DNA of 64,000 bases from Mesorhizobium sp. B2-3-12 (GTDB taxonomy: Bacteria > Pseudomonadota > Alphaproteobacteria > Rhizobiales > Rhizobiaceae), in assembly GCF_006442205.1 (NCBI RefSeq), contig NZ_VFVR01000005.1, positions 352,782-416,781 of the forward strand, given 5' to 3'. The position numbers were made by a program, and so were the translations under genes. The notes beneath the pieces are model-generated. The model searched no databases. It was not told the DNA's origin and saw only the letters and a list, made by a program, of their open reading frames with translations. Below, piece by piece: positions 49,712-57,652 of the stretch. Numbering within the stretch: position 1 is the stretch's first letter; the number at the start of each line of letters is the position of its first letter.

Positions 49712-49891
49712 TCAGCCTTCGCCGGACAATTCGTCGTAGACTTGCCGCGGAAGTGGCGCTTGTGCCTGTTTGCTAAGTTCGATCCCGAATTCGGCCCGAA
49801 GCCGCGCCGCTGTCTCCAGCGGCGTCTCGCGGTCGCGTCTGCGCTTGGGCGCTTCCTCCTCCTCAACGGTCACGGGCATCCTATCTCTCAT
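49712..49891 (-). CDS. Small charged hypothetical protein
   Basis: 59-aa protein: an acidic tract (VTVEEEEAP), then KRRRDRETPLETAARLRAEFGIEL and a tail PLPRQVYDELSGEG. The composition suggests a short amphipathic helix and no membrane segment. Two start options exist, 49891 and a longer one at 49969 that would run into the repeat; the short one is preferred. Convergent with murJ. I do not recognise a family; moderate chance that it is not a gene. Confidence 0.45.
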   Translation of the reverse strand: MRDRMPVTVEEEEAPKRRRDRETPLETAARLRAEFGIELSKQAQAPLPRQVYDELSGEG

Positions 49892-49940
49892 CAGGATCGT
49901 ACGAAATACACGTCCCAGAATATCATACACATCGACGTCG

Positions 49941-50080
49941 GCGCTGCCCCTCATTGCCCTGCCGGGCATTTCTCCCCGTGAACGGGGAGAAAGAAGCTGA
50001 GTGCGACGATGACGCCTCCCTTACAATGCTGCGATTGGCGAAACCGACCATGACGGCGTCTTTCTCCCCGTCCACCTGGC
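49941..50080. repeat. RIME-like repeat, copy 1 (degenerate right arm)
   Basis: Lies in the 425-bp gene-free stretch 49892-50316. It shares GCGCTGCCCCTCATTGCCCT, TTCTCCCCGTGAACGGGGAGAA and GATTGGCGAAA with copies at 55360 and 56812. The right arm is degraded after TTCTCCCCGT. The rest of the gap holds the dyad at 50253-50277 and otherwise no recognised signal. Confidence 0.7.
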
Positions 50081-50252
50081 AGTCCTAGACAGACGCAACA
50101 AACACGACGCCGGACAACATCGAACAAACAATTCAGCCCGGAGCAATGGCTCTGCCGCCTCTCATGCACCTCTTGATCCTCGCCCCACTCTCGTCCATAA
50201 GCGCGCCGTCGAAAGACTTTCGCCGCGCGCGGTTTCCAGCCGCGTGATTGGC

Positions 50253-50277
50253 TCCGAAAAGTCTGCAACTTTTCGGA
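50253..50277. repeat. Dyad related to the GAGCATGATC palindromic repeat
   Basis: TCCGAAAAGT-CTGCA-ACTTTTCGGA is a perfect 10-bp inverted repeat followed by ATCATGCT. It matches the inner part of the element at 39632-39680 (CCCGAAAAGTG...TTTTCGG...ATCATGCTC). It sits 40 nt before the trpS start and would form a hairpin in the leader. Confidence 0.6.
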
Positions 50278-50316
50278 ATCATGCTTATACGGCCCTCCAC
50301 AAGCCATGAGGAACCC

Positions 50317-51384
50317 ATGACCGCCTTCAAGCCACTCGTCTTCTCCGGTGTCCAGCCGACCGGCAATCTGCATCTCGGCAACTATCTCGGCGCCATCAAG
50401 AAATTCGTTGCCCTGCAGGATACGTCCGACTGCATCTACTGCGTCGTCGACCTGCATTCGCTGACAGCCCAGCTCGTCCATGACGACCTCGCCGACCAGA
50501 CGCGCTCGATCACCGCGGCGTTCCTGGCCTCCGGCATCGACCCGAAGAAGCACATCGTCTTCAACCAGTCGCGGGTGATGCAGCATGCCGAACTCGCCTG
50601 GATCTTCAATTGCGTCGCGCGCATCGGCTGGATGAACAAGATGACGCAGTTCAAGGACAAGGCCGGCAAGGACCGTGAGAATGCCTCGCTGGGCCTGCTC
50701 GCCTATCCCTCGCTCATGGCCGCCGACATCCTGCTCTACCGCGCGACGCACGTGCCGGTGGGCGAGGACCAGAAGCAGCATCTGGAGCTGACCCGCGACA
50801 TCGCCCAGAAATTCAACAACGATTTCTCCAACCGCATCGCCAGCCTTGGCGTCGGCGTCGAGATGCAGGTCGGCGAGGAGACGGTGAACGGTTTCTTCCC
50901 GATCACCGAGCCGGTCATTGGCGGGCCGGCGGCACGCATCATGAGCCTGCGCGACGGGTCGAAGAAAATGTCGAAGTCGGACCCATCGGACCTGTCGCGC
51001 ATCAACCTGACCGACGATGCCGACACCATCTCGAAGAAGATCCGCAAGGCCAAGACCGACCCGGAGGCATTGCCGAGCGAGGTCGACGGGCTGGAAAGCC
51101 GTCCCGAGGCGGAGAACCTGGTCGGCATCTATGCAGGCCTCGCCGAAATGTCGAAGGCCGATGTGCTGCAGCAGTTCGGCGGCCAGCAATTCTCCGTGTT
51201 CAAGCCGGCGCTCGCCGATCTCGCGGTGGAGAGGCTGGCGCCGATCGCCAGCGAGATGCGCCGGATCCAGGGCGATCGCGCCTATGTCGACGCCGTGCTC
51301 CGGGACGGTGGCGAACGTGCCGGCGTGCTTGCCGAAACAACGATGAAGACTGTGCGCGACATTATCGGCCTGCTGCAGGGCTGA
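50317..51384 (+). CDS. trpS: Tryptophanyl-tRNA synthetase
   Basis: 355-aa class I aminoacyl-tRNA synthetase that charges tRNA(Trp). The HIGH-type motif is in [19 protein letters not shown], the KMSKS loop is [13 protein letters not shown], and [15 protein letters not shown] is the family tryptophan-pocket region. The length is close to other alphaproteobacterial TrpS. The ATG at 50317 is preceded by GAGGAA. Possible leader hairpin at 50253-50277. Confidence 0.97.
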   Translation: MTAFKPLVFSGVQPTGNLHLGNYLGAIKKFVALQDTSDCIYCVVDLHSLTAQLVHDDLADQTRSITAAFLASGIDPKKHIVFNQSRVMQHAELAWIFNCVARIGWMNKMTQFKDKAGKDRENASLGLLAYPSLMAADILLYRATHVPVGEDQKQHLELTRDIAQKFNNDFSNRIASLGVGVEMQVGEETVNGFFPITEPVIGGPAARIMSLRDGSKKMSKSDPSDLSRINLTDDADTISKKIRKAKTDPEALPSEVDGLESRPEAENLVGIYAGLAEMSKADVLQQFGGQQFSVFKPALADLAVERLAPIASEMRRIQGDRAYVDAVLRDGGERAGVLAETTMKTVRDIIGLLQG

Positions 51385-51499
51385 GCCCATCGGTGCATCG
51401 GACCATATAGGGCAAGGACGTACTGGCCCAAGACCGGCGGCTTGCCGCCGGTCCGCCGCGGTGGCAGATTGCGGCCGAAAAGATACCGAGTAGATAGAC

Positions 51500-51991
51500 A
51501 TGGTCTCCAAACGTCTCAGCCGCGAAGCCGGTCATCGCAGGAAATTCCTGACGATCATCGATGACACGCCGGAATGCGAACGCGCCGTCGCCTACGCCTC
51601 GAAGCGGGCGCAGAGCACCAGCGGCACGCTGGTGCTGCTCTATGTCATCGTACCGGACGATTTCCAGCACTGGCTGGGCGTCGAGAAGATCATGCGCGAG
51701 GAGGCAAACGCCACGGCGCGCGCGGCGCTGGACGGCTACGCCAACAAGGTGCGCCAGAAGCTCGGCATCGAACCGGAGATGGTCGTGCGCGAGGGCAAGC
51801 CGACCGAAGAGATCCACAGGCTGATCGAGGAAGACCAGGATATCGCCATTCTGGTGCTGGCGGCCGGCGCCGGCAAGGAAGGGCCGGGGCCGCTGGTTGG
51901 CGCCGTGGCCGGCAAGGGTGCCGCCTTCCCCATTCCGGTCACCGTTGTGCCGCAGAATCTGTCGGATGAGGAAATCGACAGCCTCGCCTGA
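51500..51991 (+). CDS. Universal stress protein (UspA family)
   Basis: 163-aa Usp-fold protein: opening RKFLTIIDDTPECERAVAYASKRA, and a nucleotide-binding tail IAILVLAAGAGKEGPGPLVGAVAGKG. This is a variant of the G-2x-G-9x-G(S/T) ATP site, so ATP binding is uncertain. In rhizobia this gene is regularly found between trpS and nfu. Role in stress survival, mechanism unknown. Confidence 0.88.
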   Translation: MVSKRLSREAGHRRKFLTIIDDTPECERAVAYASKRAQSTSGTLVLLYVIVPDDFQHWLGVEKIMREEANATARAALDGYANKVRQKLGIEPEMVVREGKPTEEIHRLIEEDQDIAILVLAAGAGKEGPGPLVGAVAGKGAAFPIPVTVVPQNLSDEEIDSLA

Positions 51992-52137
51992 GGCCCGCCC
52001 GGGATTCAGTTCCCCAGCCAGCAAAAACATTCCGCCAGCCAGCCATCTGGGCGATGCGTTTCGCTTGAATGTCCCGCCGATAGAGCCTATTTAGAACTAT
52101 TCCAAACTAGTTGCCCAAAACGGGCATGGAGACGGCC

Positions 52138-52707
52138 ATGTTCATCCAGACCGAGTCGACGCCCAATCCGGCGACGTTGAAGTTCCTGCCTGGCAAGGAA
52201 GTGTTGCTCGAAGGCACCGCCGATTTCCGTGATGCCGACAGCGCGGCGACGGCCTCGCCGCTGGCTGGGCGGCTGTTCGAAATCCCCGGCGTCACCGGCG
52301 TCTTCTTCGGCTATGATTTCATCACCGTGTCCAAGGACGGTCCGGACTGGCAGCACCTGAAGCCGGCGATCCTCGGCGCCATCATGGAGCACTTCATGTC
52401 CGGCGCGCCTGTCATGGCCAAGGCCGGCCCGGCCGCCGAGACCAGCCAGACGGGCGAGTTCTACGACAAGGCCGACGAGGAACTCGTCATCACCATCAAG
52501 GAACTGCTCGACACGCGCGTGCGCCCGGCGGTGGCCCAGGACGGCGGCGACATCACCTTCCGCGGCTTCGAGAACGGCACCGTGTTCCTGCACATGAAGG
52601 GCGCCTGCGCCGGTTGCCCGTCGTCGACGGCGACGCTGAAGCACGGCATCCAGAACCTGCTTCGCCATTTCGTGCCGGAAGTGCAGCAGGTCGAGCAGGT
52701 CAGCTGA
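52138..52707 (+). CDS. nfuA: Fe-S cluster carrier Nfu/NifU-like protein
   Basis: 189-aa Nfu-type scaffold. The N-terminal Nfu_N domain (FIQTESTPNPATLKFLPGKEVL, about 2-90) is followed by the NifU C-terminal domain with CAGCPSSTATLKHGI, whose CxxC binds a [4Fe-4S] cluster in a dimer. It delivers clusters to apoproteins. ATG 52138 is preferred because GGAG lies 6 nt before it; 52111 would add nine residues. Followed by an intrinsic terminator. Confidence 0.93.
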   Translation: MFIQTESTPNPATLKFLPGKEVLLEGTADFRDADSAATASPLAGRLFEIPGVTGVFFGYDFITVSKDGPDWQHLKPAILGAIMEHFMSGAPVMAKAGPAAETSQTGEFYDKADEELVITIKELLDTRVRPAVAQDGGDITFRGFENGTVFLHMKGACAGCPSSTATLKHGIQNLLRHFVPEVQQVEQVS

Positions 52708-52774
52708 TCGTTCCGCGCCGCTGGCCGCCTGCCGGTCTGCGCAAGCGCTGAAACATCCTATCCGCGAACAACAA

Positions 52775-52800
52775 AAAACCGGGCCGAATTGCCCGGTTTT
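52775..52800. terminator. Bidirectional intrinsic terminator
   Basis: AAAACCGGGC-CGAATT-GCCCGGTTTT is a perfect 10-bp stem with A- and T-rich flanks on both sides (ACAAAAAACC before; TTTTCTGTTT after). It sits between the convergent nfu and L,D-transpeptidase genes and should stop both. Confidence 0.85.
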
Positions 52801-52880
52801 CTGTTTGGGACGTCCGTTGTTGCCTAGACGGTCCGCGTACGAAACTTGGTTCGGCCATGCCCCTCACGGGGCACGGGCCT

Positions 52881-53498
52881 TTACATCACGATTACCTTGG
52901 CGCCGACCGAGGCGCGGTCATAGAGATCGATAATGTCCTGGTTCATCAGGCGGATGCAGCCCGACGACATCGCCTTGCCGATCGAGTTCCATTCCGGGCT
53001 GCCATGCAGCCGGTAGCCCATGTCGCCGCCCTTGTTGAACAGGTACATGGCGCGCGCGCCGAGCGGGTTCTTCAGGCCCGGCTCCATGCCATTGGCGAAC
53101 TTCGTCAGCTCCGGCTGGCGCCTGATCATTTCGCGCGGCGGCGTCCAGGTCGGCCATTCTCGCTTCAGCGCGATATGGGCGGTGCCGTGCCACTCGAAGC
53201 CCTCGCGGCCAACGCCGATACCGTAGCGGATGGCCCGGCCGTCGCCCTCGACGAAGTAGAGGAACTTGTTCTGCGTATCGACGATGATGGTGCCCGGCTT
53301 TTCCTTGGTGTCGTAGTTCACTTCCTGCCGGTGATACTGCCTCGGCACCTTCTCGATCGGGATGCGCGGCAGTTGGTAACCGGCATCTGTCACCGCGCCA
53401 TAGTCGTTGGAGAAGATCTGTCCGCCGATGGTGCTGCAACCGGCAATAGCGGTGGACAGCGCCAAGGCGGCAATTATTGCAAGCGACTTCATGCGCAT
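52881..53498 (-). CDS. L,D-transpeptidase (YkuD-domain lipoprotein)
   Basis: 205-aa exported protein. N-terminal hydrophobic segment ending STAIAGC gives a lipobox with Cys21, so it is probably a lipoprotein. The YkuD catalytic domain (about 70-205) has HGSPEWNSIGKAMSSGCIRL with the family HxxSxGCxR arrangement: nucleophilic Cys and adjacent His. It would cross-link peptidoglycan stems (3-3) or attach proteins to the wall. Start at 53498 (MRMKSLA); 53492 is also possible. Confidence 0.93.
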   Translation of the reverse strand: MRMKSLAIIAALALSTAIAGCSTIGGQIFSNDYGAVTDAGYQLPRIPIEKVPRQYHRQEVNYDTKEKPGTIIVDTQNKFLYFVEGDGRAIRYGIGVGREGFEWHGTAHIALKREWPTWTPPREMIRRQPELTKFANGMEPGLKNPLGARAMYLFNKGGDMGYRLHGSPEWNSIGKAMSSGCIRLMNQDIIDLYDRASVGAKVIVM

Positions 53499-53725
53499 GT
53501 GGTGATCCGGTGCCCCGCCCAAAACGTCAGCGGCACGAGTCGGCCGCTTTCTCGCCATCATTCATGCTGGCATTTGCTTTGCTTGCCAAGCGCACGATGC
53601 CTATATGCCAGGACTTACGTGCTGGTAAGCGTATCACTATGACATTTCGGCAACAGCCCTCACCGGATTGTGAAGGAAAATCAAAGAGGCTCGGACCGCA
53701 GGTTCGCAAGATCGAGGAATTCGCC

Positions 53726-54136
53726 ATGAATGTCGGAGACGCCGCCACGCGTTCGGGCCTGCCGGCCAAGACCATCCGCTACTATGAGGAGATCGGCCTG
53801 ATCGCGCCCGCGCGCGCCGCCAACGGCTACCGCGATTATTCCGGCGACGACATCCACCGGCTGGCCTTCCTGCGCCGCGCGCGCAATCTCGGCTTTTCCA
53901 TAGACGATTGCCGCCAGTTGATGGCGCTCTACAGGGATCGCAGCCGCGCCAGCCACGACGTGCGCGCGATCGCCGCCGCCCATGTCAGCGCCATCGAGGA
54001 GAAGGTGCGCGAGCTGCAGTCGATGCGCTCGACGCTGCAGAAGCTGGTCCACGCCTGCCACGGCGACGAGCGGCCGGATTGCCCGATCCTGGATGACATG
54101 GCGGGTGCGGTGGATGCTGAAGCCTTGCATCCGTAG
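53726..54136 (+). CDS. cueR: CueR/HmrR-type Cu(I)-responsive MerR regulator
   Basis: 136-aa MerR activator. The winged helix starts MNVGDAATRSGLPAKTIRYY and has the CueR-type NGYRDYSGDDIHRLAFLRRARNLGF. The metal loop has Cys111 and Cys119 (CHGDERPDC, a C-x7-C as in E. coli CueR), which binds Cu(I). Start ATG 53726 with GAGGAA upstream. It is the best candidate to activate copA, whose promoter at 44174-44204 is of MerR type but 9.5 kb away. Separated by 23 nt from the OsmC-like gene. Confidence 0.88.
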   Translation: MNVGDAATRSGLPAKTIRYYEEIGLIAPARAANGYRDYSGDDIHRLAFLRRARNLGFSIDDCRQLMALYRDRSRASHDVRAIAAAHVSAIEEKVRELQSMRSTLQKLVHACHGDERPDCPILDDMAGAVDAEALHP

Positions 54137-54159
54137 GCTTATGAATGGAGGGAGACTTC

Positions 54160-54729
54160 ATGGTCTCGATGACTGTGGAACTGCGCAATGTAGAAGGCAC
54201 TGAAGCCGCGATGGGCTGGGCCGGTGGGCATACGATCGTCGTCGACCGACCCGAGGGCAAGGCTGGCGGCCTGGGCCTTGGCTTCAATGGCGGCCAGTTG
54301 CTCGCGTTGGCGATCGGCGGCTGCTTTTGTAACGACCTTCGCTATGTCGCCGAGGCATTGGGAACGAAGCTTGGCAAGATCTCCGTCAGCGTGGTGGTCA
54401 CCCTTGAAGGCACACCGCTGCTGGCAACATCGGCTGCAATGACGGTGTCATGTGAAACGCTCGATGGTTTCGATCCGCGGGAAGTCATCGATCGCGCCGG
54501 CCAGATTTCAGCGGTCACCAACTCGTTGCGCCAAGGTGTGCCGGTCACGATTCAGACGGTGGGTGGGATGGCCGATCGGGAGCCGAAAATCTGTCCCGAG
54601 TGTCGGCATGTGTTCCAAGGAAATGGCTGGGACGGCATCGATGCCCATTGGAAATCAAAGCACGAGGGTCTCATGCCCTACGCTAAAGCCTGGCCGCTGA
54701 TAAAGACGGGTAAATACTCGAAGGCGTGA
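54160..54729 (+). CDS. OsmC-like protein with C-terminal zinc-finger-like motif
   Basis: 189-aa protein. Residues about 1-135 are an OsmC/Ohr-like fold with the cysteine-containing helix LLALAIGGCFCNDLRYVAEALG (Cys55/Cys57) and the block LDGFDPREVIDRAGQ. The tail (about 140-172) reads CPECRHVFQGNGWDGIDAHWKSKH: Cys145, Cys148, His163 and His168 form a C2H2-like set, unusual for OsmC. Start at 54160 has GGAGGGAG upstream. It follows cueR closely and may be co-transcribed. Peroxide or thiol chemistry is possible, but unproven. Confidence 0.75.
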   Translation: MVSMTVELRNVEGTEAAMGWAGGHTIVVDRPEGKAGGLGLGFNGGQLLALAIGGCFCNDLRYVAEALGTKLGKISVSVVVTLEGTPLLATSAAMTVSCETLDGFDPREVIDRAGQISAVTNSLRQGVPVTIQTVGGMADREPKICPECRHVFQGNGWDGIDAHWKSKHEGLMPYAKAWPLIKTGKYSKA

Positions 54730-54782
54730 AGCCCATTCCACCGCCCAGTAGCGCTGGGCGGGCAATCACCTTACAAAAACGG

Positions 54783-54797
54783 GTTCAAACCGTGAAC
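54783..54797 (+). promoter_or_regulatory. GTTC-N7-GAAC dyad ahead of mmcB
   Basis: GTTC (54783-54786) and GAAC (54794-54797) form an inverted repeat 11 nt before the mmcB start. Alphaproteobacterial LexA sites are usually direct repeats GTTC-N7-GTTC, so this resembles an SOS box but does not match it. mmcB is SOS-induced in Caulobacter, which makes the site worth testing. Confidence 0.3.
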
Positions 54798-54807
54798 AAA
54801 ATCTGGC

Positions 54808-55320
54808 ATGGTACCTGACATGCCGATAATTTCCCCGATTCTCCTCAATCCGCTCATCGACGGCCGCCAGTCCGAACGCGCCTTGCTGGTGCGGCGCGGC
54901 GTGCAGCGGTTGCTGATGCAGATGGGCGCGCATGTGCTGCCGGAGCTGTCGCTGGCCACCGGCCGCCGCGCCGACCTCGTGGCACTCACTCGCCAGGGCG
55001 ACATCTGGATCATCGAGATCAAATCCTCGATCGAGGATTTTCGCGTCGACCGCAAATGGCCTGATTACCGGCTGCATTCCGACCGGTTTTTCTTTGCCAC
55101 TCATCCCGCCGTGCCGGCCGACATCTTTCCCGAGGAATGCGGCTTCATCCTCTCCGACGGCTATGGCGCCGAGATTCTGCGCGACGCGCCCGAACACCGC
55201 ATGGCGGCGGCAACGCGCAAGGCGCTGATGCTGCGCATCGCAAGGGCGGGTGCTTCGCGGCTGCTGGCGGCGGAGCTTGCGGGCGTGGCGGTGCCGGCGC
55301 AGGAGGGGGAGAGCGAGTAG
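54808..55320 (+). CDS. mmcB: MmcB-family DNA repair protein
   Basis: 170-aa PD-(D/E)XK-like protein of the MmcB (DUF2144-type) family. The putative nuclease core is LVALTRQGDIWIIEIKSSIEDFRVDRKWPDY, where E and K in EIKSS fit the motif. In Caulobacter crescentus mmcB is a DNA-damage-inducible repair gene. Starts at 54808 or 54820 are both possible. The upstream dyad resembles, but does not equal, a LexA box. Confidence 0.8.
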   Translation: MVPDMPIISPILLNPLIDGRQSERALLVRRGVQRLLMQMGAHVLPELSLATGRRADLVALTRQGDIWIIEIKSSIEDFRVDRKWPDYRLHSDRFFFATHPAVPADIFPEECGFILSDGYGAEILRDAPEHRMAAATRKALMLRIARAGASRLLAAELAGVAVPAQEGESE

Positions 55321-55359
55321 GTTTCGGCATGATCAAAAACTGATCGTTTTCCAACGCTT

Positions 55360-55531
55360 GCGCCGCCCCTCATTGCCCTGCCGGGCATTTCTCCCCGTAA
55401 ACGGGGAGAAAGAAGCTGGCCGCGACGTCGTCGCTTTTCCGCAGCGTTGGCGATTGGCGAAATCCGCGATGAAAGCGCCCTTCGCCCCGTTTACGGGGAG
55501 AAGATGCCGGCAGGCAGATGAGGGGCGGCGC
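55360..55531. repeat. RIME-like repeat, copy 2 (full length)
   Basis: The outer arms GCGCCGCCCCTCATTGCCCT (from 55360) and AGATGAGGGGCGGCGC (to 55531) pair. Internal TTCTCCCCGTAAACGGGGAGAA and CCCCGTTTACGGGGAGAA form two further hairpins. It fills most of the 248-bp space between the convergent mmcB and nhaA genes. The interior GCGTTGGCGATTGGCGAAATC is shared with the copy at 56812, which is inverted. Confidence 0.8.
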
Positions 55532-55568
55532 GGCGTTGCCGGTAGATGCTCCAGCCCCGAAACCGCTA

Positions 55569-56762
55569 TTACTCCGTCTCTTCCGCGCCACCAGTCGCCG
55601 GCGCCATGAGCAGCACGGCGGCACCAAGCAGCGCCGCGACCAGCGAACCGGCCAGAATGCCGACCTTGACGGCGTCCTGCAGCGCCACGTCGCCGGCGAA
55701 GGCGAGCAGGCCGATGAACAGGCTCATGGTGAAGCCGATGCCGCACAGCAGCGAAATGCCGATCATGTGCGACCAGCCGGCATGGGCCGGCAGGTCGGCA
55801 AGTCCGAAGCGGATGGCAAGGGCGGAGGAGCCAAACACGCCGACCAGCTTGCCGACGACGAGGCCGGCCGCGACACCCAGCGTCAACGGCTCGATCAAGG
55901 CGCCAAAACTCAGGCCGGCGAGCGAAACACCGGCATTGGCAAAGCCGAAGATCGGGATGACGATGAACGCCACGAGCTTGTGCAGACCGTGCTCCAGCCG
56001 GTGCAGCGGCGAATGGTCGAGGTCGTGGCCGATCCCGGCGGAGCGTTCGAGCGGGATGGTGAGCGCCAATGCGACGCCAGCCAGCGTGGCGTGAACGCCC
56101 GACTTCAGCACCAGCACCCACAGGATGGCACCGAGCACGAGGTAGGGCACGAGGCTCATCACCCGCATGCGGTTGAGCACGACGAGCACGGCAATGACGG
56201 CGAAGGCGGCGCCGAGATAGGCCAGCGACAAGCCGCTGGTGTAAAAGATGGCGATGATGATGACGGCGCCCAGGTCGTCGATAATGGCAAGCGCGGTCAG
56301 GAAGACTTTCAGAGAGGCCGGCACGCGGCTGCCGAGCAGCGACAGCACGCCGAGCGCGAAGGCGATGTCGGTGGCGGTCGGGATCGCCCAGCCGGACAGT
56401 GCGGCCGGATTGTTGCTGTTGATGGCGACATAGACCAGCGCCGGCACCACCATGCCGCCGGCGGCGGCGATGCCGGGCAGCACCCGCCTGGGCCAGGTCG
56501 AAAGCTGGCCGTCGAGCATTTCGCGCTTGATCTCCAGCCCGACGAGCAGGAAGAACACCGCCATCAGCCCGTCATTGACCCAGTGCGAGACGCTGAGCGG
56601 ACCGAGATAGGCGTGGAGAACGGCGAAATAGGTCCCGGCAAGCGGCGAATTGGCGACGATCAGCGCAAGGGCCGCCGCCGCCATCAGGATGATACCGCCG
56701 GCGGCCTCACTGTCGAGGAATTCGCGGAAGACGGAAACCAGCCGCTGCTTCTGATCGTGCAT
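55569..56762 (-). CDS. nhaA: Na+/H+ antiporter NhaA
   Basis: 397-aa membrane protein with about 12 helices. Family signatures include [21 protein letters not shown], the ion-site [19 protein letters not shown] (the Asp-Asp pair of NhaA is in the following [12 protein letters not shown]) and [10 protein letters not shown]. It exchanges sodium for protons in pH and salt homeostasis. Start ATG at 56762 with GGAGG before it. Downstream of actR on the same strand, but separated by a repeat. Confidence 0.95.
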   Translation of the reverse strand: MHDQKQRLVSVFREFLDSEAAGGIILMAAAALALIVANSPLAGTYFAVLHAYLGPLSVSHWVNDGLMAVFFLLVGLEIKREMLDGQLSTWPRRVLPGIAAAGGMVVPALVYVAINSNNPAALSGWAIPTATDIAFALGVLSLLGSRVPASLKVFLTALAIIDDLGAVIIIAIFYTSGLSLAYLGAAFAVIAVLVVLNRMRVMSLVPYLVLGAILWVLVLKSGVHATLAGVALALTIPLERSAGIGHDLDHSPLHRLEHGLHKLVAFIVIPIFGFANAGVSLAGLSFGALIEPLTLGVAAGLVVGKLVGVFGSSALAIRFGLADLPAHAGWSHMIGISLLCGIGFTMSLFIGLLAFAGDVALQDAVKVGILAGSLVAALLGAAVLLMAPATGGAEETE

Positions 56763-56811
56763 ATCGCCTCCGTCATGCCGCCTGCTCGGCGGATTCATCA
56801 TCCAAGCGCCG

Positions 56812-56946
56812 GCGCTGCCCCTCACCTGCCTGCCGGCATCCTCTCCCCGTATAGTGACGGGGAGAGGGGCGCTGTTATCGCCGATTTCGCCAACCGCCAA
56901 CGTCGCAAGATGGCGCCGCGTTGCGGCAGGGCAATGAGGGGCGGCA
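56812..56946. repeat. RIME-like repeat, copy 3 (inverted)
   Basis: Carries GCGCTGCCCCTCACCTGCCT, CTCTCCCCGTATAGTGACGGGGAGAG, and the interior GATTTCGCCAACCGCCAACG, which is the reverse complement of the interior of the copy at 55360. It lies upstream of nhaA and downstream of actR, so two copies in opposite orientation flank nhaA. Confidence 0.75.
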
Positions 56947-57023
56947 CTGACCTATCTAGTAGGCGGTCTCCGCCGCGCGTTGTAAACTGGTATAGGTCTG
57001 ATGCCCCGCGTGGTTGGCGCACC

Positions 57024-57587
57024 TCAGCGCGGCGCGCGCTTGGCCAGTATCCGCTGCAGCGTGCGGCGATGCATGTTAAGCCGGCGCGCTGTCTCGGAGA
57101 CGTTGCGCTCGCACATTTCATAGACGCGCTGGATGTGTTCCCAGCGCACGCGGTCGGCCGACATCGGGTTTTCCGGCGGGGCCGCGCGCTCGCCCGAGGT
57201 GCGGGTGAGCGCGGCGAAGATGTCGTCGGCATCGGCCGGCTTCGACAGATAGTCGACGGCGCCGAGCTTCACCGCGGTCACCGCGGTGGCGATGTTGCCG
57301 TAGCCGGTCAGGATGATGGTGCGGGAATCCTGGCGCTTCTCACGGATGGCGGCAACGACGTCGAGGCCGTTGCCGTCGCCGAGCCGCATGTCGACCACCG
57401 CGTAGGCGGGCGGATTGGCGCGCGCCTTGCCCACCGCCTCCTCGACGCTCTCCGCCGTGTCGACCAGGAAACCCCTGGTTTCCATGGCACGGGCCAGACG
57501 GGTCAGGAACGGCTTGTCGTCGTCGACGATCAGAAGCGAGGTGTCCTCGCCCTCAACCATTGCGCCACTATTTTCGTCGCCTGTCAT
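57024..57587 (-). CDS. actR: ActR/RegA-type response regulator
   Basis: 187-aa regulator. The receiver has VDDDKPFLTRLARAME and the acceptor Asp66 in VVDMRLGDGNG; K is in YLSKPADADD. A Fis-type helix-turn-helix fills the C-terminus: RNVSETARRLNMHRRTLQRILAKR, the near-invariant RegA/PrrA/ActR sequence. It controls redox and acid-tolerance genes in rhizobia, including respiration and carbon fixation targets. Start 57587; 57560 is an alternative. Downstream of actS by 65 nt. Confidence 0.95.
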   Translation of the reverse strand: MTGDENSGAMVEGEDTSLLIVDDDKPFLTRLARAMETRGFLVDTAESVEEAVGKARANPPAYAVVDMRLGDGNGLDVVAAIREKRQDSRTIILTGYGNIATAVTAVKLGAVDYLSKPADADDIFAALTRTSGERAAPPENPMSADRVRWEHIQRVYEMCERNVSETARRLNMHRRTLQRILAKRAPR

Positions 57588-57652
57588 CGTCTTGAAAAAT
57601 TCCTGCTGCCTTATTTTTACGCAGATATAGTTTTGCGGGGCCATTGTCCAAT

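Noticed and set aside
55360..56946. Inverted repeats flanking nhaA as a composite transposon
   Set aside because: No transposase and no target-site duplication were identified; the repeats match RIME-type intergenic elements, so only the orientation is noted as a finding.
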